NCBI GenBank assembly: GCA_002353885.1
Contig: DEKO01000071.1
Location: 1 to 23,201 of the forward strand
Direction: 5' to 3'
Origin: Porphyromonadaceae bacterium UBA2720
GTDB taxonomy: Bacteria; Bacteroidota; Bacteroidia; Bacteroidales; Muribaculaceae
Length of the DNA: 23,201 nucleotides
A program made the translations under genes and the position numbers. The notes below the pieces were generated by a model. The model worked only from the letters and a program-made list of their open reading frames with translations, made no database searches and was not told where the DNA came from. How positions within the stretch are numbered: the first letter of the stretch is position 1; each line of letters begins with the position of its first letter. This document shows positions 15,065 to 23,201 of the stretch, piece by piece.

Positions 15065-16813
15065 ATGATAAGTAAATGGAATTACTTACCACTTACATCC
15101 GAAGAATCCCAGATCGAGGAGCAATTGGCCGAAAAATTCCCCAAATGTCCCTCTGTCGCTCGACTTTTGGTCTTGCGCGGCATGAAGAGCTACGACGACG
15201 TCCGTGCTTTCTTCAGTCCGTCGCTAAGCCAAATGCCCGATCCGTTCCTGATGAAGGACATGGACAAGGCTGTCGACCGCTTGAATTCGGCGTTAGGTGG
15301 CAAAGAGAAAATTATGGTATATGGCGACTATGATGTCGACGGAACGACAGCCGTAGCGCTAGTATATCGTTATCTACAGAAGTATTACTCCAATCTTGAG
15401 TACTATATTCCCACGCGAGAGGACGAGGGATATGGCATCTCGCTCCAGAGCATTGATTATGCCGAGAGCATTGGAGTGAAATTGATTATTGTGCTGGACT
15501 GTGGCATCAAGGCGAACGACGAGATTGCCTATGCCAAATCCAAAGGCATTGACTTCATCGTGTGCGATCATCATGTCCCCGATGATGTCTTGCCTGATGC
15601 TGCCGCCATTCTCAACCCGAAGCGGCTAGACGACGAGTATCCCTACAAGGGACTCTCGGGTTGTGGTGTGGGTTTCAAGTTCATGCAGGCTTTTGCACGC
15701 AGCAATGGGCTGTCGACTCACGAACTTGAGACAATGCTCGACCTTGTGGCTGTGAGCATCGCAGCCGATATTGTGCCATTGACAGGAGAGAATCGTGTCA
15801 TGACCTACTTTGGCCTGCGCCGACTCAACAGCAATCCTTGTGTTGGACTCAAGAGCATCATCAAGCTTTGCGGATTGTCCAACAAGACACTCACCATCAG
15901 CGACATCATCTTCAAGATTGGTCCGCGCATCAATGCATCGGGCCGCATGGAGAGCGGGCAAGAGTCTGTCGAACTGTTGGTGACAAAGGATCCTGCTGAG
16001 GCCAACGAAATCAGCAAGCGCATCGACAACTACAACCGCAACCGCAAGGAGTTGGACCGCCAAATCACGGTCGAAGCCAATGAGATCATCGAGCGTCACG
16101 CACAATCGCTCGAAGGCAAGAAGCCTATCGTCATCTATGACAAAAACTGGCACAAAGGAGTCATTGGCATTGTTGCATCGCGCCTAGCCGAGCTTCACTT
16201 CAGGCCATCGGTGGTGCTGACCTATAGCAACGGTCTGGCAACTGGCTCATCACGATCGGTCAGAGGCTTTGACGTTTATTCTGCCATCAAATCTTGTCGT
16301 GATTTGTTAGAGAACTTTGGTGGGCACACCAATGCTGTCGGCTTGTCGATGAAGGTTGAGAACATCGGTGAGTTCCGTCGCCGCCTGACCGAATATGTCG
16401 AAGAACACATCCATGACGAGCAAGTCACGCCCACGATGGATATCGATTGCGAACTGATGTTCGAGGACATCAACAGCGACTTCTTGCGTTGCATGAAGCA
16501 ATTCAACCCCTTTGGGCCTGAGAATCAGAAGCCTGTCTTCATCACGCGCAATGTGCTGGATTTCGGAACAAGCAAACTCGTTGGACGCAACAATGAGCAC
16601 ATCAAGCTCGAGATGGTCGATAACCGCAGCAAACGCATCATGAATGGTATTGCCTTCGGTATGGCCCGCTTCTTTGAGCACATCAAGGCCCGCAAGCCAT
16701 TCGACATCTGCTATACCATCGAGGAGAACCGGCACCGCAGTGGAGGCTCGGTTCAACTGCTCATCAAGGGCATCAGGACGCACGACGATGCAACCCAGTC
16801 AAACGACGCTTGA
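15065..16813 (+). CDS. recJ: Single-stranded-DNA-specific exonuclease RecJ
   Basis: A 582-residue DHH-family 5'-3' single-strand exonuclease used in recombination and mismatch repair, where it resects ends for RecF-pathway loading. Motif I GDYDVDGTTA carries metal-binding D88, D90 and D92. The name-giving DHH motif is D168-H169-H170 (VCDHHVPDD). The DHHA1 motif GGHTNAVGLS is at about 419-428 with H421. GPRINASGRM at about residue 292 and a C-terminal OB-like region (NPFGPENQKPVF) complete the RecJ core. Length is close to the usual 560-580. ATG 15065 is preceded by an A-rich stretch with no Shine-Dalgarno. The last 26 bases overlap the start of recQ, so the pair is almost certainly one transcript with coupled translation. 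Confidence 0.96.
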   Translation: MISKWNYLPLTSEESQIEEQLAEKFPKCPSVARLLVLRGMKSYDDVRAFFSPSLSQMPDPFLMKDMDKAVDRLNSALGGKEKIMVYGDYDVDGTTAVALVYRYLQKYYSNLEYYIPTREDEGYGISLQSIDYAESIGVKLIIVLDCGIKANDEIAYAKSKGIDFIVCDHHVPDDVLPDAAAILNPKRLDDEYPYKGLSGCGVGFKFMQAFARSNGLSTHELETMLDLVAVSIAADIVPLTGENRVMTYFGLRRLNSNPCVGLKSIIKLCGLSNKTLTISDIIFKIGPRINASGRMESGQESVELLVTKDPAEANEISKRIDNYNRNRKELDRQITVEANEIIERHAQSLEGKKPIVIYDKNWHKGVIGIVASRLAELHFRPSVVLTYSNGLATGSSRSVRGFDVYSAIKSCRDLLENFGGHTNAVGLSMKVENIGEFRRRLTEYVEEHIHDEQVTPTMDIDCELMFEDINSDFLRCMKQFNPFGPENQKPVFITRNVLDFGTSKLVGRNNEHIKLEMVDNRSKRIMNGIAFGMARFFEHIKARKPFDICYTIEENRHRSGGSVQLLIKGIRTHDDATQSNDA

Positions 16814-18704
16814 CATCCTCAAACGCTATTGGGGATTTGATCACTTCAGGCCGCTGCAGGACGAAATCATACAGTCGGTCTTGGAGGGGAAAGACACGTT
16901 GGGGCTGATGCCCACCGGTGGCGGCAAAAGCATCACTTTTCAGGTTCCCACCATGGCCTTCGATGGTATGGCCTTGGTGGTGACACCTATCATCTCGCTG
17001 ATGAAGGACCAGGTTGACAACCTGATAGCTCGTCGCATCAAAGCAACCTACCTTCATGCTGGGCTGACAGCAGCCGAAGCAAAACACATCTATGAGAAAT
17101 GCCTCTATGGCAACTGCAAATTTCTCTACGTCTCACCCGAGCGACTGGGCGCACAAAGTTTTCTTGAACGTCTCAAGCACATGCCTGTGCGTCTGATTGT
17201 GGTCGACGAGGCGCATTGCATCTCGCAATGGGGCTATGACTTCAGACCTGCATTCCTGCGCATCGTTCAAGTGCGCAAGCTCTTCCCCGATGTGCCTGTG
17301 CTGGCCCTGACAGCCACAGCAACCCCCATGGTGGTCGAGGACATCATGCAGCGCCTCGACTTCAAGCAACGCAATGTATTCACCAAGAGTTTCGCTCGCG
17401 ACAATATCACCTATGTCGTGCGCCACACAAGTGAGAAGATGGCCGAGCTTGTACACATCATGCATTCGGTGCCCGGCACAGGCATCGTCTATGTCCGCAG
17501 TCGCAAACGCACAAAACTCATCGCCGATGAGCTCAATCGCCATGGACTCAGCGCCGATTTCTATCACGCGGGTCTCTCAGTTGAGGACAAAGAAGACAAA
17601 CAGAACAAGTGGAGAAACGACCAGTGCCGCATCATGGTGGCGACCAATGCATTCGGCATGGGCATTGACAAGCCTGATGTGCGCATCGTGGTGCATGTCG
17701 ACATTCCCAACTCGCTCGAAGAATACTATCAAGAAGCCGGACGTGCGGGTCGTGACGGGAAGCGATCCTACGCTGTGCTTCTCGCCACCCCCACCGACCG
17801 CCGCACACTGCACAAACACATCGCCGAAGCCTTCCCGCCACGCGACTTCATCAAGAATGTCTATGAACGTGTAGGTAATTTTCTCAATGTGGCAGTAGGC
17901 GAGGGATACCAGAGGATGTACGATTTCAACTTCAATCTTTTTTGCACCACTTTTAAACTGCCTGTACTTCCCACCCACAATGCCCTGCGCATACTCACTG
18001 CAGCTGGTCACATAGAGTTTGTCGAGGAGATTGACTCACAGTCACGTGTGATGATTCTGGCTGACAAAAGCGACCTCTACGACTTGCACACGACCACCCA
18101 AGGTGCCGACCGTGTGTTACAAGCCATCCTCCGCATGTATCCTGGACTGTTTGCTGACTATGTTTTCATCAACGAGGATGTTATCAGCCACCGTACCGAT
18201 TTGAGCCGAGAAACCATATACAACTCGCTGCTCGAGCTCACTCGCATGCACATTTTGCACTATGTGCCCCGTAAACGTACACCTTATATAATTTATACCA
18301 CCTCTCGCGAAGAGGCTAAATACATCCAGCTACCCAAGGTCGTCTACGAGGACCTCAAGCAACGCATGGAACAACGCATCGAGGCTATCATCGACTATGC
18401 CTTCAACGACGAGCAATGCCGTGAAGCACGCATGCTTAGCTACTTCGGCGAACATGTCGACACCGCTTGCAATCACTGCGATGTGTGCATCGACCGCCGC
18501 AAGCGTGACAACACGCAGCCTGTCGACGTGCAGAGTGGCATCCTCTATATGGCGCAGGTCAAACCGCGTCGCCTTGAGGATTTCATTCATACGCTTGCCT
18601 TCACCAAAGGTGAGATTCTGAGCATGGTCTCGTTTCTGGTTGATGAGGGTTACCTCGTGCACACTCCCGATGACACCTACGTCAATCCCAAGCCACTCGA
18701 TTGA
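16788..18704 (+). CDS. recQ: RecQ family ATP-dependent DNA helicase
   Basis: A 638-residue superfamily-2 3'-5' DNA helicase that works with RecJ in recombination repair. Seen directly: the N-terminal RPLQDEII motif 0; Walker A MPTGGGKS with K47; DEAH box D140-H143 followed by the RecQ aromatic loop segment CISQWGYDFRP; motif VI QEAGRAGRDG at 315-324; and the zinc-binding site C544, C561, C564, C567 (ACNHCDVC). After the zinc site only about 70 residues remain. I see no full winged-helix RQC domain and no HRDC domain, unlike E. coli RecQ; the tail GEILSMVSFLVDEGYL may be a reduced winged helix. ATG 16788 was chosen because it precedes the conserved LDILKRYWGF block. The frame is open further upstream only inside recJ. 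It overlaps recJ by 26 bases. Confidence 0.94.
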   Translation: MQPSQTTLDILKRYWGFDHFRPLQDEIIQSVLEGKDTLGLMPTGGGKSITFQVPTMAFDGMALVVTPIISLMKDQVDNLIARRIKATYLHAGLTAAEAKHIYEKCLYGNCKFLYVSPERLGAQSFLERLKHMPVRLIVVDEAHCISQWGYDFRPAFLRIVQVRKLFPDVPVLALTATATPMVVEDIMQRLDFKQRNVFTKSFARDNITYVVRHTSEKMAELVHIMHSVPGTGIVYVRSRKRTKLIADELNRHGLSADFYHAGLSVEDKEDKQNKWRNDQCRIMVATNAFGMGIDKPDVRIVVHVDIPNSLEEYYQEAGRAGRDGKRSYAVLLATPTDRRTLHKHIAEAFPPRDFIKNVYERVGNFLNVAVGEGYQRMYDFNFNLFCTTFKLPVLPTHNALRILTAAGHIEFVEEIDSQSRVMILADKSDLYDLHTTTQGADRVLQAILRMYPGLFADYVFINEDVISHRTDLSRETIYNSLLELTRMHILHYVPRKRTPYIIYTTSREEAKYIQLPKVVYEDLKQRMEQRIEAIIDYAFNDEQCREARMLSYFGEHVDTACNHCDVCIDRRKRDNTQPVDVQSGILYMAQVKPRRLEDFIHTLAFTKGEILSMVSFLVDEGYLVHTPDDTYVNPKPLD

Positions 18705-18721
18705 CGCTGAGACTTCAACAC

Positions 18722-18805
18722 AGTTCTGCTGGTTGAACAGATGTAATAGCACACAGAATACTCGGAATACTCGGAATACACAGAATTTTTATATAGTTCT
18801 GCTGG
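18722..18805. repeat. 11-bp direct repeat flanking the tandem repeat
   Basis: AGTTCTGCTGG occurs at 18722-18732 and again at 18795-18805, bracketing the 9-bp tandem repeat. The arrangement may be a decayed intergenic repeat or small mobile remnant after recQ. Confidence 0.5.
18756..18782. repeat. Three tandem 9-bp repeats
   Basis: GAATACTCG occurs twice in tandem (18756-18773), followed by a degenerate third copy GAATACACA (18774-18782) and a further GAAT. It lies in the 274-base gap between recQ and dnaE. Units are far too short and unspaced for CRISPR. Confidence 0.7.
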
Positions 18806-18821
18806 ATTTGTAATCCAGCAG
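18799..18821. repeat. Perfect 10-bp stem hairpin, intergenic palindrome
   Basis: CTGCTGGATT at 18799-18808 and AATCCAGCAG at 18812-18821 are perfect inverted copies around the loop TGT. Weaker pairs extend the stem to about 13. It could end the recQ transcript, but no T tract follows on the plus strand; on the minus strand it runs into AACTATATAAAAA. Similar GGATTTGTAATCC palindromes occur between genes in other Bacteroidota, from memory, so it may be a dispersed repeat. Confidence 0.6.
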
Positions 18822-18887
18822 GATGCAAATGCGACCGAACTAACATGGTCATTCTTGCCCCTTGTTAATAACTTTTGTGGGCAATAG

Positions 18888-18921
18888 TTGAGTGCTATTT
18901 GACGAAAACATAGTAACTTTG
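18888..18921 (+). promoter_or_regulatory. Probable dnaE promoter
   Basis: TAACTTTG at 18914-18921 matches the -7 box exactly and lies 57 bases before the dnaE ATG. The -33 element is less certain: TTG at 18888-18890 is 23 bases away and TTTG at 18898-18901 only 12. Confidence 0.5.
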
Positions 18922-18978
18922 AGCCACAATTTACAAACCACTGGTTACTGACACACCCCAACAAACACATTTCTCTGT

Positions 18979-21900
18979 ATGATACCTTTTGTACACCTGC
19001 ATGTGCACTCGCAATACTCCATTCTCGACGGCCAAGCGTCGATCAAGGGAATGATGGACAAAGCCATTGCCGACGGCATGCGCGGAATGGCGCTGACCGA
19101 TCATGGCAACATGTTCGGCATCAAAGAGCTACACGACTATTGTGCCAAGGTCAACAGCGGCAAGGAAGAACAGGACAAATTCAAACCCATCTTTGGTTGT
19201 GAAGTATATGTTGCCCAAACCGACCAACACGAGCACGTTGACAAACGCGACATAGGCCGTCACTTGATCTTGTTGGCCAAGAACCTGCATGGCTACAAAA
19301 ACCTGATCAAGATTGTGTCCAACGGCTGGACCGAGGGCTTCTATAGCCACCCGCGCACCGACAAAAGCCAGCTCGAGAAGTATCACGAGGACATCATCTG
19401 TTGTTCGGCATGCTTGGGTGGTGAGGTGCCCCAGCTCATCATGAACGGCCAGATTGACCAAGCCCGCGAGGTAGTCAAGTGGTTCCATGGCGTGTTTGGC
19501 GACGACTATTACTTGGAGCTTCAGCGTCACAAGGCCACCGTGCCACGTGCCGCCCAAGACACCTTCCCAAGGCAGCAGGAGGTCAATGCTGTACTACTGC
19601 AGTTCGCTCAGGAACTGGGCATCAAGGTCATCTGCACCAACGACTCACACTTCATCAACGAGGATGATGCTGAAGCCCACGAGCGACTCATCTGCGTGTC
19701 GACCGGCAAGAAGATGAGCGATGACAATGTTATGCTCTATACCAAGCAGGAGTGGTTCAAGACGCAGGCTGAGATGAACGAGGTATTTGCCGACATTCCC
19801 GAGGCATTGCAGAACACCAACGAGATACTCGACAAGGTGGAATTCTACTCAATCGACCACGGGCCCATTCTGCCCGACTTCCCGCTGCCCGAGGGCTTTG
19901 ACAACGAGGATGACTACCTGCGCTATCTAGTCTACGAGGGTGCCAAGGAACGCTGGCCTGAGTTGGACGAGGAACACCGCGAACGGCTGGACTTTGAGCT
20001 TGAGACCATCAAGAACATGGGATTCCCGGGCTACTTCCTCATCGTGCAGGACTACATCAAGGCTGCCCCGCGACTGGGCTGTTCGGTAGGCCCAGGTCGT
20101 GGCTCGGCTGCTGGTTCGGCTGTGGCCTACTGTTTGGGTATCACCAATATCGACCCCATCAAGTATGACCTTCTGTTTGAGCGTTTTCTGAACCCCGACC
20201 GCATCTCGTTGCCCGATATCGATGTCGACTTTGACGATGACGGCCGTGTCAAGGTGCTGCAATATGTGACCGACAAGTATGGTGCCGACAAGGTGGCGCA
20301 CATCATCACCTATGGCACCATGGCGGCCAAGTCGGCCATCAAGGACGTGGCGCGTGTCGAGGGTCTGAGCATCGAAGAGAGCAACCGCCTGGCCGGCATG
20401 ATTCCGAGCCGCCCCAACGACATGCCCGAGGAGAAACCAGGCAAGAAGTACAAGGTTACCATCAAGAACTGCCTCAAATGCTTCCCTGAGTTTGCTGCCC
20501 AACTCAACAGTCCCGACCCGTTGGTGGCCGAGACCGTGCGACTGGCCGAGAAACTCGAAGGCAATGTGCGCAACACGGGTGTTCACGCATGTGGTGTCAT
20601 CATCGGCCGTGATGCCATCACCGACTGGGTGCCAGTGAGCACTGCAACCGACAGCGATGGCAGCAAGGTGATGGTCACACAGTATGAGGGCAGTGTCATC
20701 GAGTCGACAGGACTGATCAAGATGGACTTCTTGGGCCTGAAAACCCTCTCCATCATCCGCGATGCGCTTGAGAACATCAAGATAACGCGGGGCATCGACC
20801 TGGATATCGAGAAGATTCCCATCGACGACCCCAAGACCTATAAGCTCTACTGCGAGGGTCGCACCACAGGCACCTTCCAGTTTGAGTCGGCAGGCATGCA
20901 GAAGTACCTCATCGAGCTGCAACCCAGCACGTTTGAGGACTTGATTGCCATGAATGCCCTCTATCGTCCGGGCCCCATGGACTACATACCTGACTTCATC
21001 GCCCGCAAGAAGGGAGAGAAGCCCATCGAGTATGACATACCCTGCATGGAGAAGTATCTCAAAGACACCTATGGCATCACCGTCTATCAAGAGCAGGTGA
21101 TGTTGCTCTCGCGCCAGCTGGCCGGGTTCACCCGCGGCCAGAGCGACACGCTGCGCAAGGCCATGGGCAAGAAGCAGATCGAGAAGATGAACCATCTGGA
21201 AGGACTCTTCTATGAAGGTGGAGAGAAAAATGGCCATGACCACCAGACGCTCAACAAGATTTGGGAAGACTGGAAGAAGTTTGCCTCATATGCTTTCAAC
21301 AAGTCGCACGCCACATGCTACAGCTGGGTGGCCTACCAGACAGCCTATCTCAAGGCCAACTATCCCAGCGAATATATGGCAGCCGTGCTGAGCCGCAACC
21401 TGAACGATGTCGACAAGCTCTCGAAGTTTATGGACGAGTGCAAGGCCATGGGCATCCGCGTCTTGGGGCCAGACATCAATGAGAGTTTCAAGTCATTCAG
21501 TGCCAACAAGAAGGGTGACATCCGCTTCGGTCTGGGAGGCATCAAAGGGGTGGGGGGCAACGCTGTCGACGCTATTGTTGAGGAGCGCACCAAGAATGGG
21601 CCCTACACCGACATTTTTGACCTGGTAGAACGTGTCAACCTCAGTGCCTGCAACCGCAAGGCCATTGAGTCGTTTGCCTTGTCGGGTGCCTTCGACTCGT
21701 TCGGCGAGGTCACGCGCGAAGCTTTCTTTGAGAAGAACATGCGCGATGAGACCTTCAGCGAGGTGATCATCAAATTCGGTCAGCGCTTTCAGACCGGCCA
21801 ATCATCGATGCAGAACTCGCTTTTCTGTGACCTTGAGCCCCTGGAGGTGGCCAAGCCCGAGATTCCCAAGGCCGAGCCATGGAACATCATGGAGCGTTTG

Positions 21901-22524
21901 AGCAAGGAGAAAGAGTTGGTTGGCATCTACCTGTCGGCCCATCCGCTAGACCCCTACTATCTTGAGGTCAAATATGGCTGTAACACCACACTGGCTGGTC
22001 TGCCCAACAAGAATAACATGGTCGACCAGCAACTCACCATGGCCGGCCTGGTCGTGGGCTACAGCACCCGCATGGGACGCAAAGGTGGTCAGTTTGGCAT
22101 ACTCAAGGTCGAAGATTATTCAGGTTCATATGAATTCATGCTCTTCGGCCAGAACTTCATCGACTATAACAAGTATGGCATCGTGGGAACCCCAATCATG
22201 GTGCGCGGCGCTTATCAGCAACGGTTCAATAGCGACATTAAGTTCAATGTCCAGTCCATCTCGTTGCTCGAAGATGTCAAGGGCAAGGTTGTGCACAATA
22301 TTCTCATTCACATCAACGACGACGAGCTGGAGAAGGCCAAGGTCATCACACCATTCATGACCGCTTCGACCGAAAATCGTTGCGACCTGTACTTCCGTGT
22401 CCAAGATGTGGACCACCAGCGCTTTGTCGACCTCAAGAGCAAGGCAAAGATTCCTGTCAGCAAGAAACTGCTTGACACACTCGACGAGGCAAATATCAGA
22501 TATAAGATCAATGCAGATTTTTGA
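18979..22524 (+). CDS. dnaE: DNA polymerase III alpha subunit DnaE
   Basis: An 1,181-residue C-family replicative polymerase subunit that synthesises DNA at the replication fork. The N-terminal PHP domain has the complete set of nine metal-site residues: H8, H10, D17, H42, E75, H95, C145, D222, H224. The polymerase core has PGRGSAAGS, the catalytic PDIDVDF aspartates (D413, D415), YGTMAAKSAIKDVARV, GVHACGVIIG, the third aspartate D583 in KMDFLGLKTL, YRPGPMDYIPDFI and FNKSHATCYSWVAYQTAYL. Helix-hairpin-helix residues follow (IKGVGGNAVDAI). Next come a likely beta-clamp motif QNSLF at 945-949 and an OB fold (MAGLVVGY to EFMLFGQNF). Length is close to E. coli DnaE (1,160). It has its own promoter and is followed by trxA, which has a separate one. 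Confidence 0.97.
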   Translation: MIPFVHLHVHSQYSILDGQASIKGMMDKAIADGMRGMALTDHGNMFGIKELHDYCAKVNSGKEEQDKFKPIFGCEVYVAQTDQHEHVDKRDIGRHLILLAKNLHGYKNLIKIVSNGWTEGFYSHPRTDKSQLEKYHEDIICCSACLGGEVPQLIMNGQIDQAREVVKWFHGVFGDDYYLELQRHKATVPRAAQDTFPRQQEVNAVLLQFAQELGIKVICTNDSHFINEDDAEAHERLICVSTGKKMSDDNVMLYTKQEWFKTQAEMNEVFADIPEALQNTNEILDKVEFYSIDHGPILPDFPLPEGFDNEDDYLRYLVYEGAKERWPELDEEHRERLDFELETIKNMGFPGYFLIVQDYIKAAPRLGCSVGPGRGSAAGSAVAYCLGITNIDPIKYDLLFERFLNPDRISLPDIDVDFDDDGRVKVLQYVTDKYGADKVAHIITYGTMAAKSAIKDVARVEGLSIEESNRLAGMIPSRPNDMPEEKPGKKYKVTIKNCLKCFPEFAAQLNSPDPLVAETVRLAEKLEGNVRNTGVHACGVIIGRDAITDWVPVSTATDSDGSKVMVTQYEGSVIESTGLIKMDFLGLKTLSIIRDALENIKITRGIDLDIEKIPIDDPKTYKLYCEGRTTGTFQFESAGMQKYLIELQPSTFEDLIAMNALYRPGPMDYIPDFIARKKGEKPIEYDIPCMEKYLKDTYGITVYQEQVMLLSRQLAGFTRGQSDTLRKAMGKKQIEKMNHLEGLFYEGGEKNGHDHQTLNKIWEDWKKFASYAFNKSHATCYSWVAYQTAYLKANYPSEYMAAVLSRNLNDVDKLSKFMDECKAMGIRVLGPDINESFKSFSANKKGDIRFGLGGIKGVGGNAVDAIVEERTKNGPYTDIFDLVERVNLSACNRKAIESFALSGAFDSFGEVTREAFFEKNMRDETFSEVIIKFGQRFQTGQSSMQNSLFCDLEPLEVAKPEIPKAEPWNIMERLSKEKELVGIYLSAHPLDPYYLEVKYGCNTTLAGLPNKNNMVDQQLTMAGLVVGYSTRMGRKGGQFGILKVEDYSGSYEFMLFGQNFIDYNKYGIVGTPIMVRGAYQQRFNSDIKFNVQSISLLEDVKGKVVHNILIHINDDELEKAKVITPFMTASTENRCDLYFRVQDVDHQRFVDLKSKAKIPVSKKLLDTLDEANIRYKINADF

Positions 22525-22541
22525 TTTTTTCGAATGAAAAG

Positions 22542-22574
22542 TTTGTCATTTCTGACAACTTTGTTGTAACTTTG
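22542..22574 (+). promoter_or_regulatory. trxA promoter
   Basis: TTTG at 22542-22545 and TAACTTTG at 22567-22574 are 21 bases apart, a good Bacteroidota promoter just after the dnaE stop. Transcription should start near 22581, about 40 bases before the trxA ATG. Confidence 0.7.
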
Positions 22575-22622
22575 CAATCATTATTTTTCCAAAACGAATA
22601 ACATCATCATTACAAACTCATT

Positions 22623-22937
22623 ATGGCTTTTAAATTTACTGAAGAGAACACCAAGCAAGAGATTGAATCGGGTCGTCCCGTTGTCGTTGATTTCTGGGCC
22701 GAGTGGTGTGGCCCCTGCAAGGCCATTGCCCCCATTGTCGAACAATTGGCTGCCGAGTATGAGGGCCGCGTGCTCATCGGCAAGTTTGATGTCGATGAGG
22801 GCGACGACACCCCCATCGAGTATGGCGTGCGCAACATCCCCACACTGCTCTTCTTCAAGGGCGGACAACTGGTCGACCGCCAGGTGGGAACCATCTCGCA
22901 CGACGACCTCAAGGCCAAAATCGATGCCTTGCTCTGA
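22623..22937 (+). CDS. trxA: Thioredoxin
   Basis: A 104-residue cytoplasmic thioredoxin that reduces protein disulfides, for example in ribonucleotide reductase. The active site WCGPC has C29 and C32, preceded by VVDFWAE. The buried aspartate is D23, and the cis-proline is P73 in NIPTLLFFKGG. Length and all landmarks are typical for TrxA, with no signal peptide. The start ATG lies about 40 bases from the predicted transcription start. It is transcribed separately from dnaE and ends 25 bases before a strong palindrome shared with the convergent lon gene. Confidence 0.97.
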   Translation: MAFKFTEENTKQEIESGRPVVVDFWAEWCGPCKAIAPIVEQLAAEYEGRVLIGKFDVDEGDDTPIEYGVRNIPTLLFFKGGQLVDRQVGTISHDDLKAKIDALL

Positions 22938-22962
22938 ACAATCGAGCCACAATCTACAAACA

Positions 22963-22992
22963 TCAGGGGCTGACCAATTGGTCAGCCCCTGA
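22963..22992. terminator. 30-bp perfect palindrome, bidirectional terminator between trxA and lon
   Basis: TCAGGGGCTGACCAA at 22963-22977 is followed directly by its exact inverse complement at 22978-22992. In RNA this gives a stem of about 12-13 bp with a short AATT-type loop, identical on both strands. It sits between convergent trxA and lon. Neither side has a long T tract, so termination efficiency is inferred from stem strength and position. Confidence 0.75.
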
Positions 22993-23030
22993 CTGTTGAT
23001 TGCTATCACTGTACGTCTCAGCTCGATGTC

Positions 23031-23201
23031 TCAAACCAGTGCTAGGTCCAGGACATCCTTAATGGTGCGGACATAGTGGAACGTGAGCCCATCGAGGTAG
23101 ATTGCATTAATCTGATCGATGTCCTTCTTGTTTTCATTACAGAGGACAATGTCAGTGATGCCGGCACGCTTGGCTGCAAGGATTTTCTCCTTGATGCCGC
23201 C
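23031..23201 (-). CDS. lon: Lon protease, C-terminal end (cut by window edge)
   Basis: Reading the minus strand from the window edge gives 56 residues and a TGA stop at 23033-23031. The fragment begins GGIKEKILAAKRAGITDIVL and continues with NKKDIDQI, LDGLTFHYV and LDLALV. It matches the end of the Lon proteolytic domain: the GGIKEK segment is just after the catalytic lysine helix in this ATP-dependent Ser-Lys protease. Only the C-terminus is present, so the ATPase part and the catalytic Ser/Lys lie outside the window. The C-terminus appears complete. It converges on trxA, with the palindrome in between. Confidence 0.9.
   Translation of the reverse strand, partial: GGIKEKILAAKRAGITDIVLCNENKKDIDQINAIYLDGLTFHYVRTIKDVLDLALV

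Noticed and set aside
15626..16153. A 175-codon minus-strand frame inside recJ, and similar frames inside recQ and the giant helicase gene
   Set aside because: Antisense to well-identified genes, with no promoter box, no recognisable motif and unlikely composition.
16644..16787. Upstream extension of recQ
   Set aside because: The extra 48 codons lie inside conserved recJ sequence and add nothing RecQ-like; the ATG at 16788 fits the family start.
18756..18782. CRISPR-like array
   Set aside because: Units are 9 bp and directly abutting with no spacers, and there are no cas genes.
19927..21243. A 438-codon open frame on the minus strand inside dnaE
   Set aside because: It lies fully antisense to highly conserved polymerase motifs and its translation resembles no protein. 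Long antisense frames arise from the GC-biased codon use here.

Overview
The window looks like chromosomal DNA from a member of the Bacteroidota, probably order Bacteroidales; Muribaculaceae- or Prevotellaceae-like is a guess from gene content and roughly 50% GC. The clearest evidence is the promoter type. Several genes are preceded by the Bacteroidota -7 box TAnnTTTG, often with a TTG 19-21 bases upstream, and Shine-Dalgarno sequences are weak. An ECF sigma/anti-sigma/Spy-like operon, an orphan FtsX-type permease and a Yip1-type protein before smpB fit the same group. I see no tRNA, rRNA, insertion sequence, integrase or CRISPR array.

Layout. (1) 32-1324: a CoA-transferase/acetyl-CoA hydrolase on the plus strand, ending at a strong hairpin. 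(2) 4286-1407, minus strand: FtsX-like permease, ECF sigma factor, anti-sigma-like membrane protein and a secreted Spy-like protein, probably one envelope-stress operon. (3) 4408-5442, plus strand: Yip1-like membrane protein and smpB. (4) 8508-5459, minus strand: LysE-type exporter, an unrecognised secreted protein and a dicarboxylate/amino-acid:cation symporter with an altered substrate site. (5) 8685-14696, plus strand: one giant gene of about 2,000 codons. It joins a transglutaminase-like N-terminus, a DUF4011 region, an SF1 helicase, a PD-(D/E)XK/Vsr-like nuclease and a DUF3320-type C-terminus. (6) 14697-18704: a 368-base gap with a promoter and a leader rich in inverted repeats, then overlapping recJ and recQ. 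(7) 18979-22937: dnaE and trxA, each with its own promoter. (8) 23031-23201: the last 56 codons of lon on the minus strand, convergent with trxA across a 30-bp perfect palindrome.

The second half is dominated by DNA replication and repair (recJ, recQ, dnaE), with the giant helicase-nuclease beside it. That protein is the best candidate for an under-described system: it pairs a helicase motor with a nuclease in one chain, an arrangement common in phage defence. The other item worth attention is the possible structured RNA leader before recJ. Most of the rest is ordinary core genome.
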